From: Nocardiopsis metallicus
GTDB taxonomy: Bacteria; Actinomycetota; Actinomycetes; Streptosporangiales; Streptosporangiaceae
Direction: 5' to 3'
DNA: 64,000 nucleotides
Assembly: GCF_014201115.1 (NCBI RefSeq)
Contig: NZ_JACHDO010000001.1
Span: forward strand, 3,410,001-3,474,000
The notes beneath the pieces are model-generated. The model worked only from the letters and a program-made list of their open reading frames with translations, was not told where the DNA came from and ran no database searches. Positions 18,019 through 26,960 of the stretch are shown here, piece after piece. Position numbers and translations under genes: made by a program. The stretch's first letter is position 1. Each line of letters begins with the position of its first letter.

Positions 18019-18741
18019 TCAGTCCTCGGGCCCGTGGGCGTCGTGGGTGAGCAGTGCCAGCTGGATGCGGCCGGACAGGTCCAGTTTGGTGAGCGCGCTG
18101 GACACGTGTGCCTTGACCGTGCCCATGGACATGTACAGGCGGTCGGCGATCTCCGCGTTGGACAGCCCCTCCGTCACCGCCTCGGCCACGTCGCGTTCCC
18201 GGTCCGAAAGCAGGGCCAGCCTGGCGCGGGCGCGTTCACGGCGGGTGGGCGCCGCGGAGCGCTCCACCGGGTCGGCACCGGCCACCTGGTCCATCAGGGC
18301 GCGCGCGACGCTCGGCGACAGCACCGGTTCGCCCGAGGCCGCGCGCAGCACCGCCTCCACGATCCGGGCCGGGTCGGTGTGTTTGAGCAGGTAACCGGCG
18401 GCTCCCGCACGCAGGGCGCGCACCACGGTGGCGTCGGCGTCGAAGGTGGTGAGCACCAGGACCTGGGGTCCGGTTCCGCCGCCCGCGCCGTTGGGTTTGG
18501 AGGCCGCGCCCGAACGCAGCTCCTCGGTGGCGGCGATGCCGTCCACCCCCGGCATCCGCACGTCCATGAGGACCACGTCGGGCCGGTGCTCGGCCACCGC
18601 GGCCACCACCCCGGCGCCGTCGTCCGCCTCCCCCACGACCTCGATGCGCTCGTCCCCGGAGAGCATCAGGCGCAGACCGGCGCGGACCAGGGCGTCGTCG
18701 TCCACGAGCAGGACTCGGACAGGAGCGTTCACGGCCACCAC
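18019..18741 (-). CDS. NarL/LuxR-type response regulator
   Basis: 240 residues. The receiver domain has the acidic pocket LLVDDDALVR, the phospho-acceptor in VVLMDVRMPGVDG and the conserved Lys in YLLKHTD. The C-terminal LuxR HTH is LSDRERDVAEAVTEGLSNAEIADRLYMSMGTVKAHVS. A Gly/Ala/Pro loop interrupts the receiver around residue 80. The GTG at 18741 overlaps the kinase stop by one base; a second GTG at 18732 is possible. It forms a two-component system with the next gene and probably controls the ABC exporter beyond it. Confidence 0.93.
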   Translation of the reverse strand: MVAVNAPVRVLLVDDDALVRAGLRLMLSGDERIEVVGEADDGAGVVAAVAEHRPDVVLMDVRMPGVDGIAATEELRSGAASKPNGAGGGTGPQVLVLTTFDADATVVRALRAGAAGYLLKHTDPARIVEAVLRAASGEPVLSPSVARALMDQVAGADPVERSAAPTRRERARARLALLSDRERDVAEAVTEGLSNAEIADRLYMSMGTVKAHVSSALTKLDLSGRIQLALLTHDAHGPED

Positions 18742-19985
18742 TATGACACCTTCCGACGATCGTCCCCGGCGGCCCCCGAAGCCTGTTCCTCAGGCCAGGG
18801 AAGCACGGCGGTCAGCCCGAACCGGCCGCGCGCGGGGCCGTGCCGCAACCGCCCCCCGTCGAGCTCCACACGTTCGGCCAGCCCAGTCAGACCGGCCCCG
18901 GCTCCGGGGATCTCCTGATCGGCCTTCCCGACCGGGAGCACGTTGCTCACCTCCACCACCAGGCCGCGCCCCGGAGCCCCGGAGACCGTCACCGCGGCCT
19001 TGGCCCCCGGAGCGTGCTTACGGGTGTTGGTCAGCCCCTCCTGAACCACCCGGTAGGCGGTGCGCTGCACCTGCTCACGAGGGGCGGCCCCCTCGGGCAG
19101 GTCCGAGGTGTAGGACACCTTCTCCCCCGCCGCGACCGCCTCCGCCACCAGCCGGGGCACGTCCGCCAGCCGGGGCTGGGGCCCGGCCTCCTCGGTCTCC
19201 TCCCCGGTGAGGTCCCCCGAGCGCAGCACGGTGAGGATGTCGCTGAGCTCGTCCAGCACCCGGTGGGCGTTGTCACGGATCACCCGGACCGCCGCGCCCA
19301 CCTCGGCGGCCTTCAAGGGTTCGGCCTGTCCGGCCTCGGCCCGCTCGGTGCGGTAGGCGAGCGCCCCGGCGTGCACGGACAGCAGGGACATCCGGTGGGC
19401 GACCACGTCGTGCATCTCGCGGGCGATCCGGCGGCGCTCCTCCACTCGCGCGACGGCCAACCGTTCCCCCCTGAGCTCGCGTTCGCGCCGCACGTCCTCC
19501 CGCAAGCGCTCGACCAGGCGCCGCCGGGAACGGATGGCTGCGCCCCAGGCGACACAGACGCCGATCATCAGAACGATCACCACCCCCGTCACGAGCGCGT
19601 CGAGGCCGCTCGGCTGGACGAGCAGCAGCCAGGGCAGTGACAGCACGATGGTCAGCAGAGCCAGAGTGGCGGCCTGGGGGAAGGGACGGTAGACGGCCAG
19701 CGAGATCAGGGAGACGAACAGCGCGCCGACCACTGCGACGGAGAAGGTGGCGACCAGGACGATCCCCACCGCCACCGCCAGCGGGTGGCTCCGGCGCCAC
19801 CACAGGGCCGCGCAGGCCGGGGGAAGGCAGGCCAGGTCCAGCCACAGGACCCAGGTCGGAACCCGGTCCGGCGGGTGCAGGTCCAGGGCGTATCCGGAGA
19901 AGGAGATCAACCCGTAGACCACCGCGAACACCGTCAGGAGGACGTCGACGACAATGTCGCGGCGGCTGCGGCGCCTCGACTCCAT
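18741..19985 (-). CDS. Sensor histidine kinase (HisKA_3 type)
   Basis: 414 residues. Five or so N-terminal membrane helices (about 12-130) are followed by the HisKA_3 dimerisation helix with phospho-acceptor His in RRIAREMHDVVAHRMSLLSVHAGAL, then a GHKL ATPase domain ending in GAGAGLTGLAERVELDGG. This is the DesK/LiaS-like kinase class. The ATG at 19985 has GGAGGGG upstream. Divergent from the ABC transporter genes, as is common when the system senses drug or envelope stress and induces the exporter. Confidence 0.92.
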   Translation of the reverse strand: MESRRRSRRDIVVDVLLTVFAVVYGLISFSGYALDLHPPDRVPTWVLWLDLACLPPACAALWWRRSHPLAVAVGIVLVATFSVAVVGALFVSLISLAVYRPFPQAATLALLTIVLSLPWLLLVQPSGLDALVTGVVIVLMIGVCVAWGAAIRSRRRLVERLREDVRRERELRGERLAVARVEERRRIAREMHDVVAHRMSLLSVHAGALAYRTERAEAGQAEPLKAAEVGAAVRVIRDNAHRVLDELSDILTVLRSGDLTGEETEEAGPQPRLADVPRLVAEAVAAGEKVSYTSDLPEGAAPREQVQRTAYRVVQEGLTNTRKHAPGAKAAVTVSGAPGRGLVVEVSNVLPVGKADQEIPGAGAGLTGLAERVELDGGRLRHGPARGRFGLTAVLPWPEEQASGAAGDDRRKVS

Positions 19986-20145
19986 GTACCCCTCCCCCTG
20001 TTCACGTTCCCGTCCGGCTTCCAGCCTAGAACGGCGCCCCGTCCGGCACTTCCACCACCAGGCCAGCGGCGGGGCCGGCACGCTGGCCACTCGGCCGGGG
20101 AATCTGTCCGGGTGACCGATGCGCTCCGACCGGAGTTGGCAAAAC

Positions 20146-20946
20146 ATGGGTGCCATGACTAGCCCCGACCCACCAGCGGCAGCCGTTCCGGCGCTGGAGC
20201 TGGACGGACTCACCAAGACCTTCAACGGGACCCGCGCCGCGGACGGTGTGAGCCTGGCCGTGCCGCGCGGGGCCATGCTGGGGCTCGTCGGCCCCAACGG
20301 TGCGGGCAAGACCACCTCCCTCTCGATGGCGGTGGGGCTGCTGCGCCCCGACTCCGGGACCGCCCGGGTCCTCGGAGTGGACGTGTGGCGGGATCCGGTC
20401 GAGGCCAAGAAGCGGCTCGGGGTTCTGCCGGACGGACTGTCGCTGCCCGAGCGGCTGACCGGTGGCGAACTGCTCGACTACTGGGGGCGGCTGCGCGGTC
20501 TGGGCCGCGGTGTCACCCGCAGCCGCGCCGAGGAGCTGCTCAAGGTCCTCGAACTGGACGGGGCCGAACGCGACGGTGTGCTGGTCGCCGAGTACTCCAC
20601 CGGTATGCGCAAGAAGATCGGTCTGGCCACAGCGCTGCTGCACGCGCCCGAGGTGCTGGTCCTGGACGAGCCCTATGAGGCCGTGGACCCGGTGTCGGCC
20701 CGGGTGCTCACCGCGATCCTGCGCCGGTTCACCGACGGCGGCGGCACCGTGATCATCTCCAGTCACGTGATGGCCCTGGTGGAGCAGCTCACCGACCGGG
20801 TGGCGATCATCGCCGAGGGCCGTGTGCTGGCCGACGGTTCACTCGACCAGGTACGCGGTGTGGACGCCACCTTGGAGGACACCTTCGTCCGGCTGGTCGG
20901 GGCGCGCGAGGTCGGTGAGGAGGATCTGACGTGGTTGAACTCCTGA
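20146..20946 (+). CDS. ABC transporter ATP-binding protein
   Basis: 266 residues. Walker A is GPNGAGKTT, the signature motif is the variant YSTGMRKKIGLA, and Walker B is VLVLDEP; the H-loop is SSH. The layout matches drug/bacitracin-type exporters. The ATG at 20146 is preferred because GGAGTT lies 8 bases upstream; an in-frame ATG at 20155 is also possible. It overlaps the permease gene by 16 bases. Confidence 0.92.
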   Translation: MGAMTSPDPPAAAVPALELDGLTKTFNGTRAADGVSLAVPRGAMLGLVGPNGAGKTTSLSMAVGLLRPDSGTARVLGVDVWRDPVEAKKRLGVLPDGLSLPERLTGGELLDYWGRLRGLGRGVTRSRAEELLKVLELDGAERDGVLVAEYSTGMRKKIGLATALLHAPEVLVLDEPYEAVDPVSARVLTAILRRFTDGGGTVIISSHVMALVEQLTDRVAIIAEGRVLADGSLDQVRGVDATLEDTFVRLVGAREVGEEDLTWLNS

Positions 20947-22589
20947 TCCGGCTCAGGTTCACCCTGGGGCGGCACTCCTTCGGCGGCGCCCGGTGGTTCA
21001 CGCTGTCGGTGATCGCCCTCGGCGCCGCCCTCACCTGGTACCTGGCGGTCACCGCCGCCTCCGACCAGGTCCGGTCCGGTCTGCTGATGCTCGTGCTGGC
21101 GGTGTGGGCCGGAGCCTGGGTGCTGGGGCCCACCATCACCAACGGTGTGGGGGTGCTTCGTTCGCAGTACTTCACGCTCCTTCCCCTGGACCGGAACCGG
21201 GTGGGCGCCGGTCTGCTGGTGACCATGTTCGTCGGCCCGGGCGCGCTGCTCACCCTGGTCGTGGCCGCGTCGGTGGCCTGGCACGCCTGGGCCTCCGATC
21301 CGGCCACGCTGTTCCTGGGGCTGCTCGGCATGCTGATGCTGGTGGTGTTCATGGTGTCGCTGTCCCGCCTGGTGTTCCGGGCATTGGGCGCGGCCATGCA
21401 CAGCCGGATCGGGATGGAGATCGCCTCGGTGCAGTGGGGGCTGATCCTGGCCGGTCTGATGTTCGGCTGGGCGGCCGTCCAGCCCGCCCTGGCCGCGATG
21501 GGGAGCCTGCCCCAGGTCGGTGTCCAGGGAACGGCGGCGACCGTGCTGTCGCTGATCCCGACCTCGTGGCCGCTGCTGGCGGTGGACGCGGCCACCATGG
21601 GGGCGTGGGGCGCGGCCTTCGGCTGGCTGGGCGCCTTCGGTGCGCTCACCCTGGCCACGGTGCTGGTGACCGTACGCCTGCTGGCTCCGAGCGTGACCTC
21701 CCGTGGGGTGCGGCGGCGGTCGCGGCCGCTCGGTTCGCGCGTGTTCGACGGCGGGCGCTCGTTCCTGCCGGACACCCCGCTGGGCGCGGTGGTCGGCAAG
21801 GAGCTGCGCCAGTGGTGGCGCGACCCGTGGCGAGGGCTGGAGTTGCGTTCCTCGCTGTACGCGGGCCTGTTCATCGGTCTGCTCGGGCTGATCAGCTACC
21901 TTCCCCAGGTCGCTCCCTTCTCCGGGGTCGTCGCCGTGCTCATCATGGGCATGGCCAGCTCCAACCTGTACGGGCACGACGGCACCGCCCTGTGGCTGAC
22001 CGTGGTCGGTCAGGGCCGGGACACGCACCGCGTCGAGATCCGGGGGCGGCAGATCGCGATCGCCGTGCTCATCGTCCCGCTCACCGCGCTGATGAGCGCG
22101 GTGATGGTCGTCGCCACCGGTGAGTACTGGGCGGTGCCGTTCGTACTGACCGGCCTGGTGCTGTTCGTCGGTGTGACGAACGGGCTCGCGGTGCTGTTGT
22201 CCGTGGTGGCGGTGACCCCCGGGGTGGACCCGCACCAGCGGGTGGACGCCAACGACAGCGGAGACAACCAGCTCCAGGTGTGGTTCTCGATGGCCGCCTT
22301 TCCCGTGCTTTCCGCCCCGGCCATAGCGGCCACCGTGTGGCTTGGCCTCCAGGGGATGCCGTGGCTGGCGCTACCGATCGCCCTGGCCAACGGCGCGCTG
22401 GTCTCCTGGCTGCTGGGCAGGGTCGCCTACCGGCGCCTGGAGCGGCGGCTCCCGGAGATGTTCACCCGCATCCGCTACGGCAAGGACATCGCCGCCCAGG
22501 CCGTACCCGAGTCCGGGGGCAGCCTGTTGGACCAGTTGGAACGGGGCGCACTGGCCAGCAACGCGGAGACCAAGCCAACCGGCTCCTGA
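20931..22589 (+). CDS. ABC transporter permease
   Basis: 552 residues with roughly 12 hydrophobic segments and a cytoplasmic loop in the middle (RLLAPSVTSRGVRRRSRPLGS). It starts GTG at 20931 with GAGGAG upstream, inside the ATPase gene, so the two proteins form one exporter. The substrate is not evident. Confidence 0.85.
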   Translation: MVELLIRLRFTLGRHSFGGARWFTLSVIALGAALTWYLAVTAASDQVRSGLLMLVLAVWAGAWVLGPTITNGVGVLRSQYFTLLPLDRNRVGAGLLVTMFVGPGALLTLVVAASVAWHAWASDPATLFLGLLGMLMLVVFMVSLSRLVFRALGAAMHSRIGMEIASVQWGLILAGLMFGWAAVQPALAAMGSLPQVGVQGTAATVLSLIPTSWPLLAVDAATMGAWGAAFGWLGAFGALTLATVLVTVRLLAPSVTSRGVRRRSRPLGSRVFDGGRSFLPDTPLGAVVGKELRQWWRDPWRGLELRSSLYAGLFIGLLGLISYLPQVAPFSGVVAVLIMGMASSNLYGHDGTALWLTVVGQGRDTHRVEIRGRQIAIAVLIVPLTALMSAVMVVATGEYWAVPFVLTGLVLFVGVTNGLAVLLSVVAVTPGVDPHQRVDANDSGDNQLQVWFSMAAFPVLSAPAIAATVWLGLQGMPWLALPIALANGALVSWLLGRVAYRRLERRLPEMFTRIRYGKDIAAQAVPESGGSLLDQLERGALASNAETKPTGS

Positions 22590-22646
22590 AGCCTTCCGAA
22601 AGAGCGGTGCCGGTGGCGGCCCCGGGCCCTCCCCGGCGTTCTTGCG

Positions 22647-22895
22647 TCACTCCGGGTAGCCCGACCACAAAGGGGTGTCCTGGAGGTTTCGCAGCAAGTC
22701 GGCAGCGGCCCGGCGGACCTCGGCCCACCGCGGTGAACGGTCCAGGTCCTCCGGGTCCCACGGTCCTTCCGGACCGGCCATGGCGTCGAAGACCGACGAC
22801 ACCACAGCCAGGCGCCCCTCAACACCCACGGAGAACCGTCCTCCGCTGGCCGCCCTGGCGGCGTGGGCCAGGTCGTCGAAAGCCCCACGCGGCAT
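22647..22895 (-). CDS. Small hypothetical protein
   Basis: 82 residues, mostly helical by composition, ending DLLRNLQDTPLWSGYPE. Its balanced composition, unlike the Arg/Pro-rich shadow frames around it, suggests real coding. There is no recognised family and no clear ribosome site upstream of the ATG. It lies convergent to the ABC permease. Confidence 0.45.
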   Translation of the reverse strand: MPRGAFDDLAHAARAASGGRFSVGVEGRLAVVSSVFDAMAGPEGPWDPEDLDRSPRWAEVRRAAADLLRNLQDTPLWSGYPE

Positions 22896-22965
22896 GCGGA
22901 TCCGTGCGCGTATCCGCCGCCGGAGCCACGTCCACGCCCCGCACCGGAAATCTCCGGCTCAGGGC

Positions 22966-22996
22966 TTGACCTGGAGTGCGCTCCAGCTCCTAGCGT
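22966..22996 (+). promoter_or_regulatory. MerR-type promoter with 19-base spacer and central dyad
   Basis: A -35 TTGACC (22966-22971) and a -10 TAGCGT (22991-22996) are separated by 19 bases. The spacer region carries the perfect dyad CTGGAG-TGCG-CTCCAG (22971-22986). An overlong spacer with a dyad between the elements is the defining feature of promoters switched on by MerR-family activators. The -10 ends 7 bases before the ATG at 23004, so transcription would begin at or next to the start codon and the mRNA would be leaderless. Confidence 0.75.
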
Positions 22997-23003
22997 GGTC
23001 CGC

Positions 23004-23966
23004 ATGACCACGGAACAGAGCAAGATCGGCTCCGGCTTCGGCATGCGCAGCACCGCGGCCGAAGTCCTCGCCGGCATCGACCTGACCGGCAGGACCGCCC
23101 TGGTGACCGGCGGCTACTCGGGGATCGGAGTGGAGACCACGCGGGCCCTCGCGGGGGCGGGGGCCCGCGTGGTCGTCCCGGCGCGCAGGCCCGGACAGGC
23201 GAAGGAGGCGCTCACGGACATCCCGGGGGCGGAGGTCGCCGAGCTGGACCTGGCCGACCTGGAGAGCGTCCGTTCCTTCGCCGACTCCTTCCCCTACGAG
23301 CGGATCGACCTGGTGATCAACAGCGCCGGGATCATGGCCAACCCGCACACCGTCGTCGGCCCCGGCTGGGAGTCGCAGTTCGCCGTCAACCACCTGGGGC
23401 ACTTCGCCCTGGTCAACTGGCTGTGGCCCAAACTCGGCGAGGGCGCCCGCGTGGTCTCGGTGTCCTCAGCCGGGCACCACGCCTCCGGCATCCGCTGGGA
23501 CGACCCGTGGTTCGAGCGGGGCTACGACCGGTGGCAGGCCTACGGTCAGGCCAAGACGGCGAACGCGCTGTTCGCCGTGCACCTGGACCGGCTCGGCCGA
23601 GAGCACGGGGTCCGGGCCTTCTCCCTGCACCCGGGTGCCATCCTCACCCCGCTCCAGCGGCACATGCGCACCGAGGAGATGGTCGAGCGCGGCTGGATCG
23701 ACGAGCAGGGCAACGCGGTCAACCCCACCTTCAAGTCACCCGAGCAGGGCGCCGCCACCCAGGTGTGGGCGGCCACCTCTGCACGCCTGGCGGGCCTGGG
23801 CGGGCTGTACTGCGAGAACAGCGACGTCGCCGAACTCCCGGAGAAGGCCGACCCGGCTCAGGGCGAGGGCGGGGTGGCCGCCCACGCCACCGACCCAGAG
23901 CAGGCCGAGCGCCTGTGGACCTGGTCCGCCGAACTGACCGGCGCGGACGCCTTCGCCCGCGACTGA
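23004..23966 (+). CDS. Short-chain dehydrogenase/reductase, retinol-dehydrogenase-like
   Basis: 320 residues. It has the Rossmann motif TGGYSGIG, the NSAGIM segment, the catalytic Ser in VSVSSAGHHASG and the active-site YGQAK (Tyr-x-x-x-Lys). The length and the C-terminal extension match the oxidoreductase subgroup of SDRs close to retinol dehydrogenases. The start at 23004 is supported by the promoter immediately upstream rather than by a ribosome site. It is probably induced by a MerR activator; the MerR gene at 796 is too far away to assign. Confidence 0.9.
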   Translation: MTTEQSKIGSGFGMRSTAAEVLAGIDLTGRTALVTGGYSGIGVETTRALAGAGARVVVPARRPGQAKEALTDIPGAEVAELDLADLESVRSFADSFPYERIDLVINSAGIMANPHTVVGPGWESQFAVNHLGHFALVNWLWPKLGEGARVVSVSSAGHHASGIRWDDPWFERGYDRWQAYGQAKTANALFAVHLDRLGREHGVRAFSLHPGAILTPLQRHMRTEEMVERGWIDEQGNAVNPTFKSPEQGAATQVWAATSARLAGLGGLYCENSDVAELPEKADPAQGEGGVAAHATDPEQAERLWTWSAELTGADAFARD

Positions 23967-24007
23967 CGCCGCACCGGGGCCCGGGCCGAGGACGGCCTCC
24001 CCGGCGT

Positions 24008-25366
24008 CTACCGCGCCTTGGCCCGGGTCACCAGCAGGGCCAGGACCAACCCGGAAACAGCGGACAGGGTGGCGGCCGCCGGGACCAGGCCGGCACTGGC
24101 GGCCACGGCGAGCCCGCCGACCACCCCGCCGAGCGCGGCACCCACGTACACCGCGCTGCTGAGCACCGCCATGGCCTGGGTCGCGGCCCGTGGTCCGACC
24201 CGGGCCAGGGTGAGCGCCTGCACCGTGGTCGGCACCGCCCAGGCCGTGGCGGACCAGCACACCAGCAGCGCGGCGGCCGACCAGACCGGGACCGGCGCGG
24301 CCAACCACAGGAGCGCGAAGGCGGCCATCGTCAGGCAGAACGCTCCGCAGGCCAGCCCGAACGCCGACCTGGCGCCGACCCGGTCCACCATCCGACCCGC
24401 GTACCGGGTGCCCGCCACCCCGCCGATCCCGGCGGCGACCAGCAGCGCGGCCAGCTGGTGCGGCCCCACCCCGGCCAGCCCGGCGAGGAAGGGCGCCAGA
24501 TAGGTCTGGAAGGCGAGGTTGCCCGCGACCACCAGCACGATGACCACCAGCAGCCCCACGACGACCCGGTTCAACAGCGGCCGCAGCGCAGCCCGCGACT
24601 CGGCGCGGTCCCCCGTCGCCGCACCCGAACCAGAACCCGTTTCTTGCGCCGAAGGGCTCGAGCGTCCCTGACGCCCTGGGCCGTCCGCTCCGTGCGCCTC
24701 CGCCCCGGCCTTGGGCTCCCCCGGCGGCGGCGCCCCGACCTCCGACCCCGCGCGGCCGGTCAGGGGCTGGTCCTGCCCGCTCCCCAACCCGGGTGTTCCA
24801 CGTGCTCCGGACCCGGGTCTCGGTAGTGACCGGGCCGCCAGAACCAGTGCGAGTGCTCCGAGCAGGCCGCAGGAGACGAACGTGGCCCGCCAGCCCAAGG
24901 CAGCGCCGATCCAGGTCCCGGCGGGGACCCCCAGCAGGATCGCGCCGGTCAGGCCGGTCATCACCGTGGCCAGGTAGCGGCCCCGGTGTTCCTCCGGGGC
25001 CCGGGTGGTCGCCGCGGCCAGCGCGGCGGGCAGCGCCACGGCGGCGGCAAGGGCCGCCACCACCCGTAGCGCCATCAGCGCCCCGAACCCCTGCGCCCAC
25101 GGCACCGCCAGGTTGGCGAGGGTGAAGGCGGCCAGGGCCACCGGCAGTACCCCGCGCGTTGGAAGCCGGGCGAGCAGCACCGCCCAGAGCGGGGCGGTGA
25201 GGGCGTAGACCAGCGAGTAGACGGTGACCAACTGCCCCGCCGCGGTTTCGGAGACTCCCACGTCCGAGGCGAGGGCGGGCAGGACTCCGATGACGATGAA
25301 GTCGTCGGTCTGCACGGTGAACGCGGCCAGGGTGAGCGCCAGCAGCCAGGTGGGGAGAGCACGCAT
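24008..25366 (-). CDS. MFS transporter (DHA1-like drug exporter)
   Basis: 452 residues with 12 predicted helices in two halves joined by a long, very polar Gly/Pro/Ala loop (about residues 190-265). The first helix has TVQTDDFIVIGVLPALA and the cytoplasmic loop RLPTRG. The ATG at 25366 has no ribosome site and lies 8 bases from the operator palindrome, so a leaderless transcript is possible. Divergent from a TetR gene, which probably represses it. Confidence 0.88.
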   Translation of the reverse strand: MRALPTWLLALTLAAFTVQTDDFIVIGVLPALASDVGVSETAAGQLVTVYSLVYALTAPLWAVLLARLPTRGVLPVALAAFTLANLAVPWAQGFGALMALRVVAALAAAVALPAALAAATTRAPEEHRGRYLATVMTGLTGAILLGVPAGTWIGAALGWRATFVSCGLLGALALVLAARSLPRPGSGARGTPGLGSGQDQPLTGRAGSEVGAPPPGEPKAGAEAHGADGPGRQGRSSPSAQETGSGSGAATGDRAESRAALRPLLNRVVVGLLVVIVLVVAGNLAFQTYLAPFLAGLAGVGPHQLAALLVAAGIGGVAGTRYAGRMVDRVGARSAFGLACGAFCLTMAAFALLWLAAPVPVWSAAALLVCWSATAWAVPTTVQALTLARVGPRAATQAMAVLSSAVYVGAALGGVVGGLAVAASAGLVPAAATLSAVSGLVLALLVTRAKAR

Positions 25367-25374
25367 CCAATAAA

Positions 25375-25390
25375 GGTAACACTTGTTACC
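25375..25390. promoter_or_regulatory. TetR operator between MFS exporter and TetR gene
   Basis: A perfect palindrome GGTAACA-CT-TGTTACC lies 8 bases upstream of the MFS start codon and 46 bases upstream of the TetR start. The position would block initiation of the exporter gene directly. Confidence 0.7.
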
Positions 25391-25436
25391 CAAATGCTTG
25401 TGTCAGAGTTGGGGCCGTTGGGAGCAGGAGGTACAC

Positions 25437-26018
25437 ATGGCTCGGAAGGCCGACCCCACAAGGCGCCGCGAGGTCCTGGACGCCGTGATCGAACAGCTCG
25501 CGCACACCGGGATCAGCGGGTTCACGCTGCGCGGCCTCGCTCAGGGACTGGGGCAGAGCACGCGCGTGCTCACCCACCACTTCGCCGACCGCGAGGACCT
25601 GCTGTCGGCGGTCCTGGCCCGACTGGACGAGCGCCAGCACCGATCCCTGCGCGCCACCCGCGGCTGGGAGGACCCCGCCGTCCCGGTCGGCGACATCGTT
25701 CGCGAGGCCTGGCGGCGCAACCTCGGCGACGAAGAACTACCCATGACCCGGCTCGTCCGGGAGATCGAGGGGCTGGCCGCCGCGGGGCGCCTGCCCGCCG
25801 CCGGTGCGGGGTTCGTGCGCGGGCGCGCGGAGTTCGTCGCCTCCTGCCTGACCCTGCGGGAGGTGCCCGCCGACCGGGCCCTCACCCTGGCCACCCTGCT
25901 GAACTCGGCCTTCTCCGGACTGGAGACCGACTACCTCGTCACCGGCGACCGGGGGCGCGGCGAGAGCGGCCTGGACCTGCTGTGCGAGTGGATCGACTCC
26001 ATGGCGCCCGCCCGCTGA
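25437..26018 (+). CDS. TetR family regulator
   Basis: 193 residues with the N-terminal HTH GFTLRGLAQGLGQSTRVLTHHFADREDLL. The ATG at 25437 has AGGAGG 6 bases upstream. Divergent from the MFS exporter with a shared palindrome, so it is the likely repressor of that exporter. Confidence 0.9.
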   Translation: MARKADPTRRREVLDAVIEQLAHTGISGFTLRGLAQGLGQSTRVLTHHFADREDLLSAVLARLDERQHRSLRATRGWEDPAVPVGDIVREAWRRNLGDEELPMTRLVREIEGLAAAGRLPAAGAGFVRGRAEFVASCLTLREVPADRALTLATLLNSAFSGLETDYLVTGDRGRGESGLDLLCEWIDSMAPAR

Positions 26019-26092
26019 CCCGCCCCCGCCCCCGCTGACCGGCCCGCGACTCCCCCGGCGGCCGGCCGCCCAGCCGACCGCTCGGGCAGAGC

Positions 26093-26734
26093 TCAGTCCG
26101 AAGCCCCGACCCGGACCTTCTCGTAGACCGGGACGAGCCCGTCGAGGAAGGCCGTCAGCGCCAGCTCGAAGCTGTCCTGGTCGATCTCGGCGGCGACCTC
26201 GGCCAGCCGGTGCGCCTGTGACAGGTTCGGGTAACGGTCCTGGTAGACCCGCACGTCGTCATCGAACCCGCGCGCGAAGGAGTTGGTCGCGGCACCCACC
26301 ACCAGGTACTTGGTGGAGGCCCCGATCATCGTGGCGTAACGGGGCGGCCAGCCGGCGCCCACGAGCCCGCCGTGCACGGCGTCCGCGCGGCGCAGCGCCT
26401 CCTCGCGGCGGCCGGGGCCCGCGGAGATCACCGGGAGGAGGTTGGGGTGTTCGGCGAGGGCGGCACGGTAGGACCGCGCCCACACCACCAGCCCCTCGCG
26501 CCAGTCTCCGCCGTCGAAACCGGAGACGTCGATGTGCGTGGTGACCTCCTCGGCCACCTCGCTGAGCAGCTCCTCCTTGGTGCGGTAGTGGCTGTACAGC
26601 GAGGCCGCCTGCACGGCGAGCTCCTGGGCGAGCTTGCGCATGGACAGCTTCTCCAGCCCGTCCCGGTCGATGAGCGTGAGTGCGGCCTCGCGAATCGCCG
26701 GTTTGCTCAGGATCGGTGTCTTGGGTCGGGCCAC
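26093..26734 (-). CDS. TetR family regulator
   Basis: 213 residues with HTH KLSMRKLAQELAVQAASLYSHYRTKEELL and a TetR_C-like ligand domain. The GTG at 26734 has GGAGAG upstream; the longer frame upstream is composition noise. Divergent from the acyl-CoA dehydrogenase with a 27-base imperfect palindrome just before that gene. Confidence 0.9.
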   Translation of the reverse strand: MARPKTPILSKPAIREAALTLIDRDGLEKLSMRKLAQELAVQAASLYSHYRTKEELLSEVAEEVTTHIDVSGFDGGDWREGLVVWARSYRAALAEHPNLLPVISAGPGRREEALRRADAVHGGLVGAGWPPRYATMIGASTKYLVVGAATNSFARGFDDDVRVYQDRYPNLSQAHRLAEVAAEIDQDSFELALTAFLDGLVPVYEKVRVGASD

Positions 26735-26923
26735 GGAAAGGCTCTCCTTCTGCGCTGCGCCGTCGTGCGCCGGTCCATCCGGCACCCGTTGCCGGCTCGT
26801 CCGGCGTTCGCGCTGATCATCGCACGGCGGCGATCCGGATTCGGCCCGGTATCGGTGATTCCACCGCAACCGCACACCGTTCGCTCACACCCTTGCGCGG
26901 ACCGTCCGGGCCAGCGTACCCTC

Positions 26924-26950
26924 AAATAACCGAACAGCGTTAGGTTATTT
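26924..26950. promoter_or_regulatory. Operator upstream of acyl-CoA dehydrogenase
   Basis: Arms AAATAACC (26924-26931) and GGTTATTT (26943-26950) flank an 11-base centre (GAACAGCGTTA) that is itself partly symmetric. The A+T-rich arms stand out locally. It lies 10 bases before the GTG at 26961 and is a good TetR repressor site for the divergent pair. Confidence 0.65.
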
Positions 26951-26960
26951 GGGAGCAGCC

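Noticed and set aside
20763..22235. Long antisense frame opposite the ABC permease (and similar long frames opposite the P450, MATE, integrase and acyl-CoA dehydrogenase genes)
   Set aside because: These are by-products of high GC at third codon positions; their products are His/Gln/Gly/Arg-rich with no family features and no ribosome sites.
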